From assembly GCA_037893245.1 (NCBI GenBank), contig JBAIAA010000239.1:310001-374000 (forward strand): a stretch of 64,000 bases of DNA, given 5' to 3'. Source of the DNA: Crossaster papposus (taxonomy: Eukaryota; Echinodermata; Asteroidea; Velatida; Solasteridae). Within the stretch, counting starts at the first letter, position 1. Every line of letters starts with the position of its first letter. The notes under the pieces are model-generated. The model saw only the letters and a list, made by a program, of their open reading frames with translations, searched no databases and was not told the origin of the DNA. The position numbers were made by a program, and so were the translations under genes. Below are positions 36,781 to 50,783 of the stretch, one piece after another.

Positions 36781-39539
36781 AAATTCGCCATAGGTTTGTG
36801 CACACAATCCCCGCCCACAAATAAGGGCATGAAGGAAAGCATGCCCCGGGAAGGGGCTGGGTGTTAGGAGATAGAGGGGGGCCTCCAGGAATGGCAAAAT
36901 TAGCAATTTGACCCGGGGCATGCTTTGTTAGTATTTTATTTCGATTTTCTGAAAATGTTAACGTTAACACACGCGTTTCAAATTCGCCATAGGTTTGTGC
37001 ACACAATCCCCGCCCACAAATAAGGGCATGAAGGAAAGCATGCCCCGGGAAGGGGCTGGGTGTTAGGAGATAGAGGGGGGCCTCCAGGAATGGCAAAATT
37101 AGCAATTTGACCCGGGGCATGCTTTGTTAGTATTTTATTTTGATTTTCTGAAAATGTTAACGTTAACACACGCGTTTCAAATTCGCCATAGGTTTGTGCA
37201 CACAATCCCCGCCCACAAATAAGGGCATGAAGGAAAGCATGCCCCGGGAAGGGGCTGGGTGTTAGGAGATAGAGGGGGGCCTCCAGGAATGGCAAAATTA
37301 GCAATTTGACCCGGGGCATGCTTTGTTAGTATTTTATTTCGATTTTCTGAAAATGTTAACGTTAACACACGCGTTTCAAATTCGCCATAGGTTTGTGCAC
37401 ACAATCCCCGCCCACAAATAAGGGCATGAAGGAAAGCATGCCCCGGGAAGGGGCTGGGTGTTAGGAGATAGAGGGGGGCCTCCAGGAATGGCAAAATTAG
37501 CAATTTGACCCGGGGCATGCTTTGTTAGTATTTTATTTCGATTTTCTGAAAATGTTAACGTTAACACACGCGTTTCAAATTCGCCATAGGTTTGTGCACA
37601 CAATCCCCGCCCACAAATAAGGGCATGAAGGAAAGCATGCCCCGGGAAGGGGCTGGGTGTTAGGAGATAGAGGGGGGCCTCCAGGAATGGCAACATTAGC
37701 AATTTGACCCGGGGCATGCTTTGTTAGTATTTTATTTCGATTTTCTGAAAATGTTAACGTTAACACACGCGTTTCAAATTCGCCATAGGTTTGTGCACAC
37801 AATCCCCGCCCACAAATAAGGGCATGAAGGAAAGCATGCCCCGGGAAGGGGCTGGGTGTTAGGAGATAGAGGGGGGCCTCCAGGAATGGCAAAATTAGCA
37901 ATTTGAACCGGGGCATGCTTTGTTAGTATTTTATTTCGATTTTCTGAAAATGTTAACGTTAACACACGCGTTTCAAATTCGCCATAGGTTTGTGCACACA
38001 ATCCCCGCCCACAAATAAGGGCATGAAGGAAAGCATGCCCCGGGAAGGGAATGGGTGTTAGGAGATAGAGGGGGGCCTCCAGGAATGGCAAAATTAGCAA
38101 TTTGACCCGGGGCATGCTTTGTTAGTATTTTATTTCGATTTTCTGAAAATGTTAACGTTAACACACGCGTTTCAAATTCGCCATAGGTTTGTGCACACAA
38201 TCCCCGCCCACAAATAAGGGCATGAAGGAAAGCATGCCCCGGGAAGGGGCTGGGTGTTAGGAGATAGAGGGGGGCCTCCAGGAATGGCAAAATTAGCAAT
38301 TTGACCCGGGGCATGCTTTGTTAGTATTTTATTTCGATTTTCTGAAAATTTTAACGTTAACACACGCGTTTCAAATTCGCCATAGGTTTGTGCACACAAT
38401 CCCCGCCCACAAATAAGGGCATGAAGGAAAGCATGCCCCGGGAAGGGGCTGGGTGTTAGGAGATAGAGGGGGGCCTCCAGAAATGGCAAAATTAGCAATT
38501 TGACCCGGGGCATGCTTTGTTAGTATTTTATTTCGATTTTCTGAACATTTTAACGTTAACACACGCGTTTCAAATTCGCCATAGGTTTGTGCACACAATC
38601 CCCGCCCACAAATAAGGGCATGAAGGAAAGCATGCCCCGGGAAGGGGCTGGGTGTTAGGAGATAGAAGGGGGCCTCCAGGAATGGCAAAATTAGCAATTT
38701 GACCCGGGGCATGCTTTGTTAGTATTTTATTTCGATTTTCTGAAAATGTTAACGTTAACACACGCGTTTCAAATTCGCCATAGGTTTGTGCACACAATCC
38801 CCGCCCACAAATAAGGGCATGAAGGAAAGCATGCCCCGGGAAGGGGCTGGGTGTTAGGAGATAGAGGGGGGCCTCCAGGAATGGCAAAATTAGCAATTTG
38901 ACCCGGGGCATGCTTTGTTAGTATTTTATTTTGATTTTCTGAAAATGTTAACGTTAACACACGCGTTTCAAATTCGCCATAGGTTTGTGCACACAATCCC
39001 CGCCCACAAATAAGGGCATGAAGGAAAGCATGCCCCGGGAAGGGGCTGGGTGTTAGGAGATAGAGGGGGGCCTCCAGGAATGGCAAAATTAGCAATTTGA
39101 CCCGGGGCATGCTTTGTTAGTATTTTATTTCGATTTTCTGAAAATGTTAACGTTAACACACGCGTTTCAAATTCGCCATAGGTTTGTGCACACAATCCCC
39201 GCCCACAAATAAGGGCATGAAGGAAAGCATGCCCCGGGAAGGGGCTGGGTGTTAGGAGATAGAGGGGGGCCTCCAGGAATGGCAAAATTAGCAATTTGAC
39301 CCGGGGCATGCTTTGTTAGTATTTTATTTCGATTTTCTGAAAATGTTAACGTTAACACACGCGTTTCAAATTCGCCATAGGTTTGTGCACACAATCCCCG
39401 CCCACAAATAAGGGCATGAAGGAAAGCATGCCCCGGGAAGGGGCTGGGTGTTAGGAGATAGAGGGGGGCCTCCAGGAATGGCAACATTAGCAATTTGACC
39501 CGGGGCATGCTTTGTTAGTATTTTATTTCGATTTTCTGA

Positions 39540-39660
39540 AAATGTTAACGTTAACACACGCGTTTCAAATTCGCCATAGGTTTGTGCACACAATCCCCGC
39601 AAAATTAGCAATTTGACCCGGGGCATGCTTTGTTAGTATTTTATTTCGATTTTCTGAAAA
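39540..39660 (+). repeat. Deleted 199-bp monomer (118 bp)
   Basis: At about 39600, AATCCCCGC joins directly to AAAATTAGC, so 81 bp of the monomer are missing, including the left arm of the inverted repeat. The phase of all following monomers shifts accordingly. It is the largest monomer deletion I found in the arrays. The breakpoint shows a 2-bp (GC) microhomology. Confidence 0.9.
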
Positions 39661-42600
39661 TGTTAACGTTAACACACGCGTTTCAAATTCGCCATAGGTT
39701 TGTGCACACAATCCCCGCCCACAAATAAGGGCATGAAGGAAAGCATGCCCCGGGAAGGGGCTGGGTGTTAGGAGATAGAGGGGGGCCTCCAGGAATGGCA
39801 AAATTAGCAATTTGACCCGGGGCATGCTTTGTTAGTATTTTATTTCGATTTTCTGAAAATTTTAACGTTAACACACGCGTTTCAAATTCGCCATAGGTTT
39901 GTGCACACAATCCCAGCCCACAAATAAGGGCATGAAGGAAAGCATGCCCCGGGAAGGGGCTGGGTGTTAGGAGATAGAGGGGGGCCTCCAGGAATGGCAA
40001 AATTAGCAATTTGACCCGGGGCATGCTTTGTTAGTATTTTATTTCGATTTTCTGAAAATTGTAACGTTAACACACGCGTTTCAAATTCGCCATAGGTTTG
40101 TGCACACAATCCCCGCCCACAAATAAGGGCATGAAGGAAAGCATGCCCCGGGAAGGGGCTGGGTGTTAGGAGATAGAGGGGGGCCTCCAGGAATGGCAAA
40201 ATTAGCAATTTGACCCGGGGCATGCTTTGTTAGTATTTTATTTCGATTTTCTGAAAATTTTAACGTTAACACACGCGTTTCAAATTCGCCATATGTTTGT
40301 GCACACAATCCCCGCCCACAAATAAGGGCATGAAGGAAAGCATGCCCCGGGAAGGGGCTGTGTGTTACGAGATAGAGGGGGGCCTCCAGAAATGGCAAAA
40401 TTAGCAATTTGACCCGGGGCATGCTTTGTTAGTATTTTATTTCGATTTTCTGAACATTTTAACGTTAACACACGCGTTTCAAATTCGCCATAGGTTTGTG
40501 CACACAATCCCCGCCCACAAATAAGGGCATGAAGGAAAGCATGCCCCGGGAAGGGGCTGGGTGTTAGGACATAGAGGGGGGCCTCCAGGAATGGCAAAAT
40601 TAGCAATTTGACCCGGGGCATGCTTTGTTAGTATTTTATTTCGATTTTCTGAAAATTGTAACGTTAACACACGCGTTTCAAATTCGCCATAGGTTTGTGC
40701 ACACAATCCCCGCCCACAAATAAGGGCATGAAGGAAAGCATGCCCCGGGAAGGGGCTGGGTGTTAGGAGATAGAAGGGGGCCTCCAGGAATGGCAAAATT
40801 TGCAATTTGACCCGGGGCATGCTTTGTTAGTATTTTATTTCGTTTTTCTGAAAATGTTAACGTTAACACACGCGTTTCAAATTCGCCATAGGTTTGTGCA
40901 CACAATCCCCGCCCACAAATAAGGGCATGAAGGAAAGCATGCCCCGGGAAGGGGCTGGGTGTTAGGAGATAGAGGGGGGCCTCCAGGAATGGCAAAATTA
41001 GCAATTTGACCCGGGGCATGCTTTGTTAGTATTTTATTTCGATTTTCTGAAAATGTTAACGTTAACACACGCGTTTCAAATTCGCCATAGGTTTGTGCAC
41101 ACAATCCCCGCCCACAAATAAGGGCATGAAGGAAAGCATGCCCCGGGAAGGGGCTGGGTGTTAGGAGATAGAGGGGGGCCTCCAGGAATGGCAACATTAG
41201 CAATTCGACCCGGGGCATGCTTTGTTAATATTTTATTTCGATTTTCTGACAATTTTAACGTTAACACACGCGTTTCAAATTCGCCATAGGTTTGTGCACA
41301 CAATCTCCGCCCACAAATAAGGGCATGAAGGAAAGCATGCCCCGGGAAGGGGCTGGGTGTTAGGAGATAGAGGGGGGCCTCCAGGAATGGCAACATTAGC
41401 AATTTGACCCGGGGCATGCTTTGTTAGTATTTTATTTCGATTTTTTGAAAATTGTAACGTTAACACACGCGTTTCAAATTCGCCATAGGTTTGTGCACAC
41501 AATCCCCGCCCACAAATAAGGGCATGAAGGAAAGCATGCCCCGGGAAGGGGCTGGGTGTTAGAAGATAGAGGGGGGCCTCCAGGAATGGCAAAATTAGCA
41601 ATTTGACCCGGGGCATGCTTTGTTAGTATTTTATTTCGATTGTCTGAAAATTTTAACGTTAACACACGCGTTTCAAATTCGCCATAGGTTTGTGCACACA
41701 ATCCCCGCCCACAAATAAGGGCATGAAGGAAAGCATGCCCCGGGAAGGGGCTGGGTGTTAGGAAATAGAGGGGGGCCTCCAGGAATTGCAAAATTAGCAA
41801 TTTGACCCGGGGCATGCTTTGTTAGTATTTTATTTAGATTTTCTGAACATTTTAACGTTAACACACGCTTTACAAATTCGCCATAGGTTTGTGCACACAA
41901 TCCCCGCCCACAAATAAGGGCATGAAGGAAAGCATGCCCCGGGAAGGGGCTGGGTGTTAGGAGATAGAGGGGGGCCTCCAGGAATGGCATAATTAGCAAT
42001 TTGACCCGGGGCATGCTTTGTTAGTATTTTATTTATATTTTCTGAAAATGTTAACGTTAACACACGCGTTTCAAATTCGCCATAGGTTTGTGCACACAAT
42101 CCCCGCCCACAAATAAGGGCATGAAGGAAAGCATGCCCCGGGAAGGGGCTGGGTGTTAGGAGATAGAGGGGGGCCTCCAGGAATGGCAAAATTAGCAATT
42201 TGACCCGGGGCATGCTTTGTTAGTATTTTATTTCGATTTTCTGAAAATTGTAACGTTAACACACGCGTTTCAAATTCGCCATAGGTTTGTGCACACAATC
42301 CCCGCCCACAAATAAGGGCATGAAGGAAAGCATGCCCCGGGAAGGGGCTGGGTGTTAGGAGATAGAGGGGGGCCTCCAGGAATGGCAAAATTAGCAATTT
42401 GACCCGGGGCATGCTTTGTTAGTATTTTATTTCGATTTTCTGAAAATTGTAACGTTAACACACGCGTTTCAAATTCGCCATAGGTTTGTGCACACAATCC
42501 CCGCCCACAAATAAGGGCTTGAAGGAAAGCATGCCCCGGGAAGGGGCTGGGTGTTAGGAGATAGAAGGGGGCCTCCAGTAATGGCAAAATTTGCAATTTG

Positions 42601-42866
42601 ACCCGGGGCATGCTTTGTTAGTATTTTATTTCGATTTTCTGAAAATGTTAACGTTAACACACGCGTTTCAAATTCGCCATAGGTTTGTGCACACAATCCC
42701 CGCCCACAAATAAGGGCATGAAGGAAAGCATGCCCCGGGAAGGGGCTGGGTGTTAGGAGATAGAGGGGGGCCTCCAGGAATGGCAAAATTAGCAATTTGA
42801 CCCGGGGCATGCTTTGTTAGTATTTTATTTCGATTTTATGAAAATGTTAACGTTAACACACGCGTT

Positions 42867-45800
42867 TCAAATTCGCCATAGGTTTGTGCACACAATCCCC
42901 GCCCACAAATAAGGGCATGAAGGAAAGCATGCCCCGGGAAGGGGCTGGGTGTTAGAAGATAGAGGGGGGCCTCCAGGAAAGGCAAAATTAGCAATTTGAC
43001 CCGGGGCATGCTTTGTTAGTATTTTATTTCGATTGTCTGAACATTTTAACGTTAACACACGCGTTTTAAATTCGCCATAGGTTTGTGCACACAATCCCCG
43101 CCCACAAATAAGGGCATGAAGGAAAGCATGCCCCGGGAAGGGGCTGCGTGTTAGGAGATAGAGGGGGGCCTCAAGGAATTGCGAAATTAGCAATTTGACC
43201 CGGGGCATGCTTTGTTAGTATTTTATTTAGATTTTCTGAACATTTTAACGTTAACACACGCGTTTCAAATTCGCCATAGGTTTGTGCACACTCCCCGCCC
43301 ACAAATAAGGGCATGAAGGAAAGCATGCCCCGGGAAGGGGCTGGGTGTTAGGAGATAGAGGGGGGCCTCCAGGAATGGCAAAATTAGAAATTTGACCCGG
43401 GGCATGCTTTGTTAGTATTTTATTTATATTTTCTGAAAATTTTAACGTTAACACACGCGTTTCAAATTCGCCATAGGTTTGTGCACACAATCCCCGCCCA
43501 CAAATAAGGGCATGAAGGAAAGCATGCCCCGGGAAGGGGCTGGGTGTTAGGAGATAGAGGGGGGCCTCCAGGAATGGCAAAATTAGCAATTTGACCCGGG
43601 GCATGCTTTGTTAGTATTTTATTTCGATTTTATGAAAATGTTAACGTTAACACACGCGTTTCAAATTCGCCATAGGTTTGTGCACACAATCCCCGCCCAC
43701 AAATAAGGGCATGAAGGAAAGCATGCCCCGGGAAGGGGCTGGGTGTTAGAAGATAGAGGGGGGCCTCCAGGAATGGCAAAATTAGCAATTTGACCCGGGG
43801 CATGCTTTGTTAGTATTTTATTTCGATTGTCTGAACATTTTAACGTTAACACACGCGTTTTAAATTCGCCATAGGTTTGTGCACACAATCCCCGCCCACA
43901 AATAAGGGCATGAAGGAAAGCATGCCCCGGGAAGGGGCTGCGTGTTAGGAGATAGAGGGGGGCCTCCAGGAATTGCGAAATTAGCAATTTGACCCGGGGC
44001 ATGCTTTGTTAGTATTTTATTTAGATTTTCTGAACATTTTAACGTTAACACACGCGTTTCAAATTCGCCATAGGTTTGTGCACACAATCCCCGCCCACAA
44101 ATAAGGGCATGAAGGAAAGCATGCCCCGGGAAGGGGCTGGGTGTTAGGAGATAGAGGGGGGCCTCCAGGAATGGCAAAATTAGAAATTTGACCCGGGGCA
44201 TGCTTTGTTAGTATTTTATTTATATTTTCTGAAAATTTTAACGTTAACACACGCGTTTCAAATTCGCCATAGGTTTGTGCACACAATCCCCGCCCACAAA
44301 TAAGGGCATGAAGGAAAGCATGCCCCGGGAAGGCGCTGGGTGTTAGGAGATAGAGGGGGGCCTCCAGGAATGGCAAAATTAGCAATTTGACCCGGGGCAT
44401 GCTTTGTTACTATTTTATTTCGATTTTCTGAAAATTGTAACGTTAACACACGCGTTTCAAATTCGCCATAGGTTTGTGCACATAATCCCCGCCCACAAAT
44501 AAGGGCATGAAGGAAAGCATGCCGCGGGAAGGGGCAGGGTCTTAGGAGATAGAGGGGGGCCTCCAGGAATGGCAAAATTAGCAATTTGACCCGGGGCATT
44601 CTTTGTTAGTATTTTATTTCGATTTTCTGAAAATTTTAACGTTAACACACGCGTTTCAAATTCGCCATAGGTTTGTGCACACAATCCCCGCCCACAAATA
44701 AGGGCATGAAGGAAAGCATGCCCCGGGAAGGGGCTGGGTGTTAGGAGATAGAGGGGGGCCTCCAGGAATGGCAAAATTAGCAATTTGACCCGGGGCATGC
44801 TTTGTTAGTATTTTATTTCGATTGTCTGAAAATTTTAACGTTAACACACGCGTTTCAAATTCGCCATAGGTTTGTGCACACAATCCCCGCCCACAAATAA
44901 GGGCATGAAGGAAAGCATGCCCCGGGAAGGGGCTGCGTGTTAGGAGATAGAGGGGGGCCTCCAGGAATTGCAAAATTAGCAATTTGACCCGGGGCATGCT
45001 TTGTTAGTATTTTATTTAGATTTTCTGAACATTTTAACGTTAACACACGCGTTTCAAATTCGCCATAGGTTTGTGCACACAATCCCCGCCCACAAATAAG
45101 GGCATGAAGGAAAGCATGCCCCGGGAAGGGGCTGGGTGTTAGGAGATAGAGGGGGGCCTCCAGGAATGGCAAAATTAGAAATTTGACCCGGGGCATGCTT
45201 TGTTAGTATTTTATTTATATTTTCTGAAAATTTTAACGTTAACACACGCGTTTCAAATTCGCCATAGGTTTGTGCACACAATCCCCGCCGACAAATAAGG
45301 GCATGAAGGAAAGCATGCCCCGGGAAGGCGCTGGGTGTTAGGAGATAGAGGGGGGCCTCCAGGAATGGCAAAATTAGCAATTTGACCCGGGGCATGCTTT
45401 GTTACTATTTTATTTCGATTTTCTGAAAATTGTAACGTTAACACACGCGTTTCAAATTCGCCATAGGTTTGTGCACATAATCCCCGCCCACAAATAAGGG
45501 CATGAAGGAAAGCATGCCCCGGGAAGGGGCAGGGTCTTAGGAGATAGAGGGGGGCCTCCAGGAATGGCAAAATTAGCAATTTGACCCGGGGCATTCTTTG
45601 TTAGTATTTTATTTCGATTTTCTGAAAATTTTAACGTTAACACACGCGTTTCAAATTCGCCATAGGTTTGTGCACACAATCCCCGCCCACAAATAAGGGC
45701 ATGAAGGAAAGCATGCCCCGGGAAGGGGCTGGGTGTTAGGAGATAGACGGGGGCCTCCAGGAATGGCAAAATTAGCAATTTGACCCGGGGCATGCTTTGT

Positions 45801-46650
45801 TACTATTTTATTTCGATTTTCTGACAATTTTAACGTTAACACACGCGTTTCAAATTCGCCATAGGTTTGTGCACACAATCCCCGCCCACAAATAAGGGCA
45901 TGAAGGAAAGCATGCCCCGGGAAGGGGCTGGGTGTTAGGAGATAGAGGGGGGCCTCCAGGAATGGCAAAATTAGCAATTTGACCCGGGGCATGCTTTGTT
46001 AGTATTTTATTTCGATTGTCTGAAAATTTTAACGTTAACACACGCGTTTCAAATTCGCCATAGGTTTGTGCACACAATCCCCGCCCACAAATAAGGGCAT
46101 GAAGGAAAGCATGCCCCGGGAAGGGGCTGCGTGTTAGGAGATAGAGGGGGGCCTCCAGGAATTGCAAAATTAGCAATTTGACCCGGGGCATGCTTTGTTA
46201 GTATTTTATTTAGATTTTCTGAACATTTTAACGTTAACACACGCGTTTCAAATTCGCCATAGGTTTGTGCACACAATCCCGCCCACAAATAAGGGCATGA
46301 AGGAAAGCATGCCCCGGGAAGGGGCTGGGTGTTAGGAGATAGAGGGGGGCCTCCAGGAATGGCAAAATTAGAAATTTGACCCGGGGCATGCTTTGTTAGT
46401 ATTTTATTTATATTTTCTGAAAATTTTAACGTTAACACACGCGTTTCAAATTCGCCATAGGTGTGTGCACACAATCCCCGCCCACAAATAAGGGCATGAA
46501 GGAAAGCATGCCCCGGGAAGGGGCTGGGTGTTAGGAGATAGAGGGGGGCCTCCAGGAATGGCAAAATTAGCAATTTGACCCGGGGCATGCTTTGTTACTA
46601 TTTTATTTCGATTTTCTGAAAATGTTAACGTTAACACACGCGTTTCAAAT
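42867..46650 (+). repeat. 5-monomer (995-bp) higher-order repeat in the 199-bp array
   Basis: A group of divergent monomers (variants such as TATTTATATTTTCTG, GGCGCTGGG, GGGGCAGGGTCTTAGG and CGGGGCATTCTTTG) repeats in the same order 995 bp apart (about 43.9-44.9 and 44.9-45.9 kb). Part of it repeats at about 794 bp (42.9 and 43.7 kb), where one monomer has lost two bases near 43290. This part of the array is visibly more diverged from the consensus than the flanks. Confidence 0.85.
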
Positions 46651-47099
46651 GCGCCATAGGTTTGTGCACAAAATCCCGGCCCACAAATAAGGGCATGAAG
46701 GAAAGCATGCCACGGGAAGGGGCTGGGTGTTAGGAGATAGAGGGGGGCCTCCAGGAATGGCAAAATTAGCAATTTGACCCGGGGCATGCTTTGTTAGTAT
46801 TTTATTTCGATTTTCTGAAAATTTTAACGTTAACACACGCGTTTCAAATTCGCCATAGGTTTGTGCACACAATCCCCGCCCACAAATAAGGGCATGAAGG
46901 AAAGCATGCCCCGGGAAGGGGCTGGGTGTTAGGAGATAGACGGGGGCCTCCAGGAATGGCAAAATTAGCAATTTGACCCGGGGCATGCTTTGTTACTATT
47001 TTATTTCGATTTTCTGACAATTTTAACGTTAACACACGCGTTTCAAATTCGCCATAGGTTTGTGCACACAATCCCCGCCCACAAATAAGGGCATGAAGG

Positions 47100-50000
47100 A
47101 AAGCATGCCCCTGGAAGGGACTGGGTGTTAGGAGATATAGGGGGGGCCTCCAGGAATGGCAAAATTAGCAATTTGACCCGGGGCATGCTTTGTTAGTATT
47201 TTATTTCGATTTTCTGAAAATTTTAACGTTAACACACGCGTTTCAAATTCGCCATAGGTTTGTGCACACAATCCCCGCCCACAAATAAGGGCATGAAGGA
47301 AAGCATGTCCCGGGAAGGGGCTGGGTGTTAGGAGATAGAGGGGGGCCTCCAGGAATGGCAAAATTAGCAATTTGACCCGGGGCATGCTTTGTTAGTATTT
47401 TATTTCGATTTTCTGAAAATGTTAACGTTAACACACGCGTTTCAAATTCGCCATAGGTTTGTGCACACAATCCCCGCCCACAAATAAGGGCATGAAGGAA
47501 AGCATGCCCCGGGAAGGGGCTGGGTGTTAGGAGATAGAGGGGGGCCTCCAGGAATGGCAACATTAGCAATTTGACCCGGGGCATGCTTTGTTAGTATTTT
47601 ATTTCGATTTTCTGAAAATGTTAACGTTAACACACGCGTTTCAAATTCGCCATAGGTTTGTGCACACAATCCCCGCCCACAAATAAGGGCATGAAGGAAA
47701 GCATGCCCCGGGAAGGCGCTGGGTGTTAGGAGATAGAGGGGGGCCTCCAGGAATGGCAAAATTAGCAATTTGACCCGGGGCATGCTTTGTTACTATTTTA
47801 TTTCGATTTTCTGAAAATTGTAACGTTAACACACGCGTTTCAAATTCGCCATAGGTTTGTGCACACAATCCCCGCCCACAAATAAGGGCATGAAGGAAAG
47901 CATGCCCCTGGAAGGGACTGGGTGTTAGGAGATATAGGGGGGGCCTCCAGGAATGGCAAAATTAGCAATTTGACCCGGGGCATGCTTTGTTAGTATTTTA
48001 TTTCGATTTTCTGAAAATTGTAACGTTAACACACGCGTTTCAAATTAGCCATAGGTTTGTGCACACAATCCCCGCCCACAAATAAGGGCATGAAGGAAAG
48101 CATGTCCCGGGAAGGGGCTGGGTGTTAGGAGATAGAGGGGGGCCTCCAGGAATGGAAAATTAGCAATTTGACCCGGGGCATGCTTTGTTAGTATTTTATT
48201 TCGATTTTCTGAAAATTTTAACGTTAACACACGCGTTTCAAATTCGCCATAGGTTTGTGCACACAATCCCCGCCCACAAATAAGGGCATGAAGGAAAGCA
48301 TGCCCCGGGAAGGGGCTGGGTGTTAGGAGATAGAGGGGGGCCTCCAGGAATGGCAACATTAGCAATTTGACCCGGGGCATGCTTTGTTAGTATTTTATTT
48401 CGATTTTCTGAAAATGTTAACGTTAACACACGCGTTTCAAATTCGCCATAGGTTTGTGCACACAATCCCCGCCCACAAATAAGGGCATGAAGGAAAGCAT
48501 GCCCCGGGAAGGCGCTGGGTGTTAGGAGATAGAGGGGGGCCTCTAGGAATGGCAAAATTAGCAATTTGACCCGGGGCATGCTTTGTTACTATTTTATTTC
48601 GATTTTCTGAAAATTGTAACGTTAACACACGCCTTTCAAATTCGCCATAGGTTTGTGCACACAATCCCCGCCCACAAATAAGGGCATGAAGGAAAGCATG
48701 CCCCTGGAAGGGGCTGGGTGTTAGGAGATATAGGGGGGCCTCCAGGAATGGCAAAATTAGCAATTTGACCCGGGGCATGCTTTGTTACTATTTTATTTCG
48801 ATTTTCTGAAAATTGTAACGTTAACACACGCGTTTCAAATTCGCCATAGGTTTGTGCACACAATCCCCGCCCACAAATAAGGGCATGAAGGAAAGCATGC
48901 CCCTGGAAGGGACTGGGTGTTAGGAGATATAGGGGGGGCCTCCAGGAATGGCAAAATTAGCAATTTGACCCGGGGCATGCTTTGTTAGTATTTTATTTCG
49001 ATTTTCTGAAAATGTTAACGTTAACACACGCGTTTCAAATTCGCCATAGGTTTGTGCACACAATCCCCGCCCACAAATAAGGGCATGAAGGAAAGCATGT
49101 CCCGGGAAGGGGCTGGGTGTTAGGAGATAGAGGGGGGCCTCCAGGAATGGCAAAATTAGCAATTTCACCCGGGGCATGCTTTGTTAGTATTTTTTTTTTC
49201 GATTTTCTGAAAATGTTAACGTTAACACACGCGTTTCAAATTCGCCATAGGTTTGTGCACACAATCCCCGCCCACAAATAAGGGCATGAAGGAAAGCATG
49301 CCCCTGGAAGGGGCTGGGTGTTAGGAGATATAGGGGGGCCTCCAGGAATGGCAAAATTAGCAATTTGACCCGGGGCATGCTTTGTTACTATTTTATTTCG
49401 ATTTTCTGAAAATTGTAACGTTAACACACGCGTTTCAAATTCGCCATAGGTTTGTGCACACAATCCCCGCCCACAAATAAGGGCATGAAGGAAAGCATGC
49501 CCCTGGAAGGGACTGGGTGTTAGGAGATATAGGGGGGGCCTCCAGGAATGGCAAAATTAGCAATTTGACCCGGGGCATGCTTTGTTAGTATTTTATTTCG
49601 ATTTTCTGAAAATGTTAACGTTAACACACGCGTTTCAAATTCGCCATAGGTTTGTGCACACAATCCCCGCCCACAAATAAGGGCATGAAGGAAAGCATGT
49701 CCCGGGAAGGGGCTGGGTGTTAGGAGATAGAGGGGGGCCTCCAGGAATGGCAAAATTAGCCATTTGACCCGGGGCATGCTTTGTTAGTATTTTATTTCGA
49801 TTTTCTGAAAATTTTTACGTTAACACACGCGTTTCAAATTCGCCATAGGTTTGTGCACACAATCCCCGCTCACAAATAAGGGCATGAAGGAAAGCATGCC
49901 CCGGGAAGGGGCTGGGTGTTAGGAGATAGAGGGGGGCCTCCAGGTATGGCAACATTAGCAATTTGACCCGGGGCATGCTTTGTTAGTATTTTATTTCGAT

Positions 50001-50783
50001 TTTCTGAAAATTTTAACGTTAACACACGCGTTTCAAATTCGCCATAGGTTTGTGCACACAATCCCCACCCACAAATAAGGGCATGAAGGAAAGCATGTCC
50101 CGGGAAGGGGCTGGGTGTTAGGAGATAGAGGGGGGCCTCCAGGAATGGCAAAATTAGCAATTTGACCCGGGGCATGCTTTGTTAGTATTTTATTTCGATT
50201 TTCTGAAAATGTTAACGTTAACACACGCGTTTCAAATTCGCCATAGGTTTGTGCACACAATCCCCGCCCACAAATAAGGGCATGAAGGAAAGCATGCCCC
50301 GGGAAGGCGCTGGGTGTTAGGAGATAGAGGGGGGCCTCCAGGAATGGCAAAATTAGCAATTTGACCCGGGGCATGCTTTGTTAGTATTTTATTTCGATTT
50401 TCTGAAAATGTTAACGTTAACACACGCGTTTCAAATTCGCCATAGGTTTGTGCACACAATCCCCGCCCACAAATAAGGGCATGAAGGAAAGCATGCCCCG
50501 GGAAGGCGCTGGGTGTTAGGAGATAGAGGGGGGCCTCCAGGAATGGCAAAATTAGCAATTTGACCCGGGGCATGCTTTGTTAGTATTTTATTTCGATTTT
50601 CTGAACATTTTAACGTTAACACACGCGTTTCAAATTCGCCATAGGTGTGTGCACACAATCCCCGCCCACAAATAAGGGAATGAAGGAAAGCATGCCCCGG
50701 GAAGGGGCTGGGTGTTAGGAGATAGAGGGGGGCCTCCAGGAATGGCAAAATTAGCAATTTGACCCGGGGCATGCTTTGTTAGT
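47100..50783 (+). repeat. 3- and 4-monomer higher-order repeats in the 199-bp array
   Basis: Monomers with GCCCCTGGAAGG, GATATAGGGGG and GCATGTCCCGGG repeat in order at offsets of about 796 bp (47.4 and 48.2 kb) and about 600 bp (48.9 and 49.5 kb). A T-run is expanded near 49190. The last monomers (from 50630), with GTGTGTGCAC and AAGGGAATG, match a monomer in the right array near 58370. Confidence 0.85.

Larger units (their letters stand above)
30691..50783 (+). repeat. 199-bp satellite, left array (~100 monomers)
   Basis: Head-to-tail monomers repeat every 199 bp (for example CATAGGTTTGTGCACACAAT recurs at that spacing). Landmarks in one monomer: GTGTTAGGAGATAGA, a G-run, GGCCTCCAGGAATGGC, GACCCGGGGCATGCTTT, a T-rich stretch, TTAACGTTAACACACGCG, CATAGGTTTGTGCACAC, CCCGCCCACAAATAAGGGC and AAAGCATGCCCCGGG. 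Most monomers differ by only a few substitutions; the commonest variable site is before TTAACG (T, G or TG forms). 113-residue minus-strand frames recur each monomer because 199 is not a multiple of 3. They cross monomers in shifting frame and are not genes. Confidence 0.98.

Noticed and set aside
30691-50783. Series of 113-residue minus-strand frames every 199 bp
   Set aside because: They arise from the 199-bp satellite read across monomer borders in changing frame. The second half re-reads the first half in another frame, so they are not a gene family.
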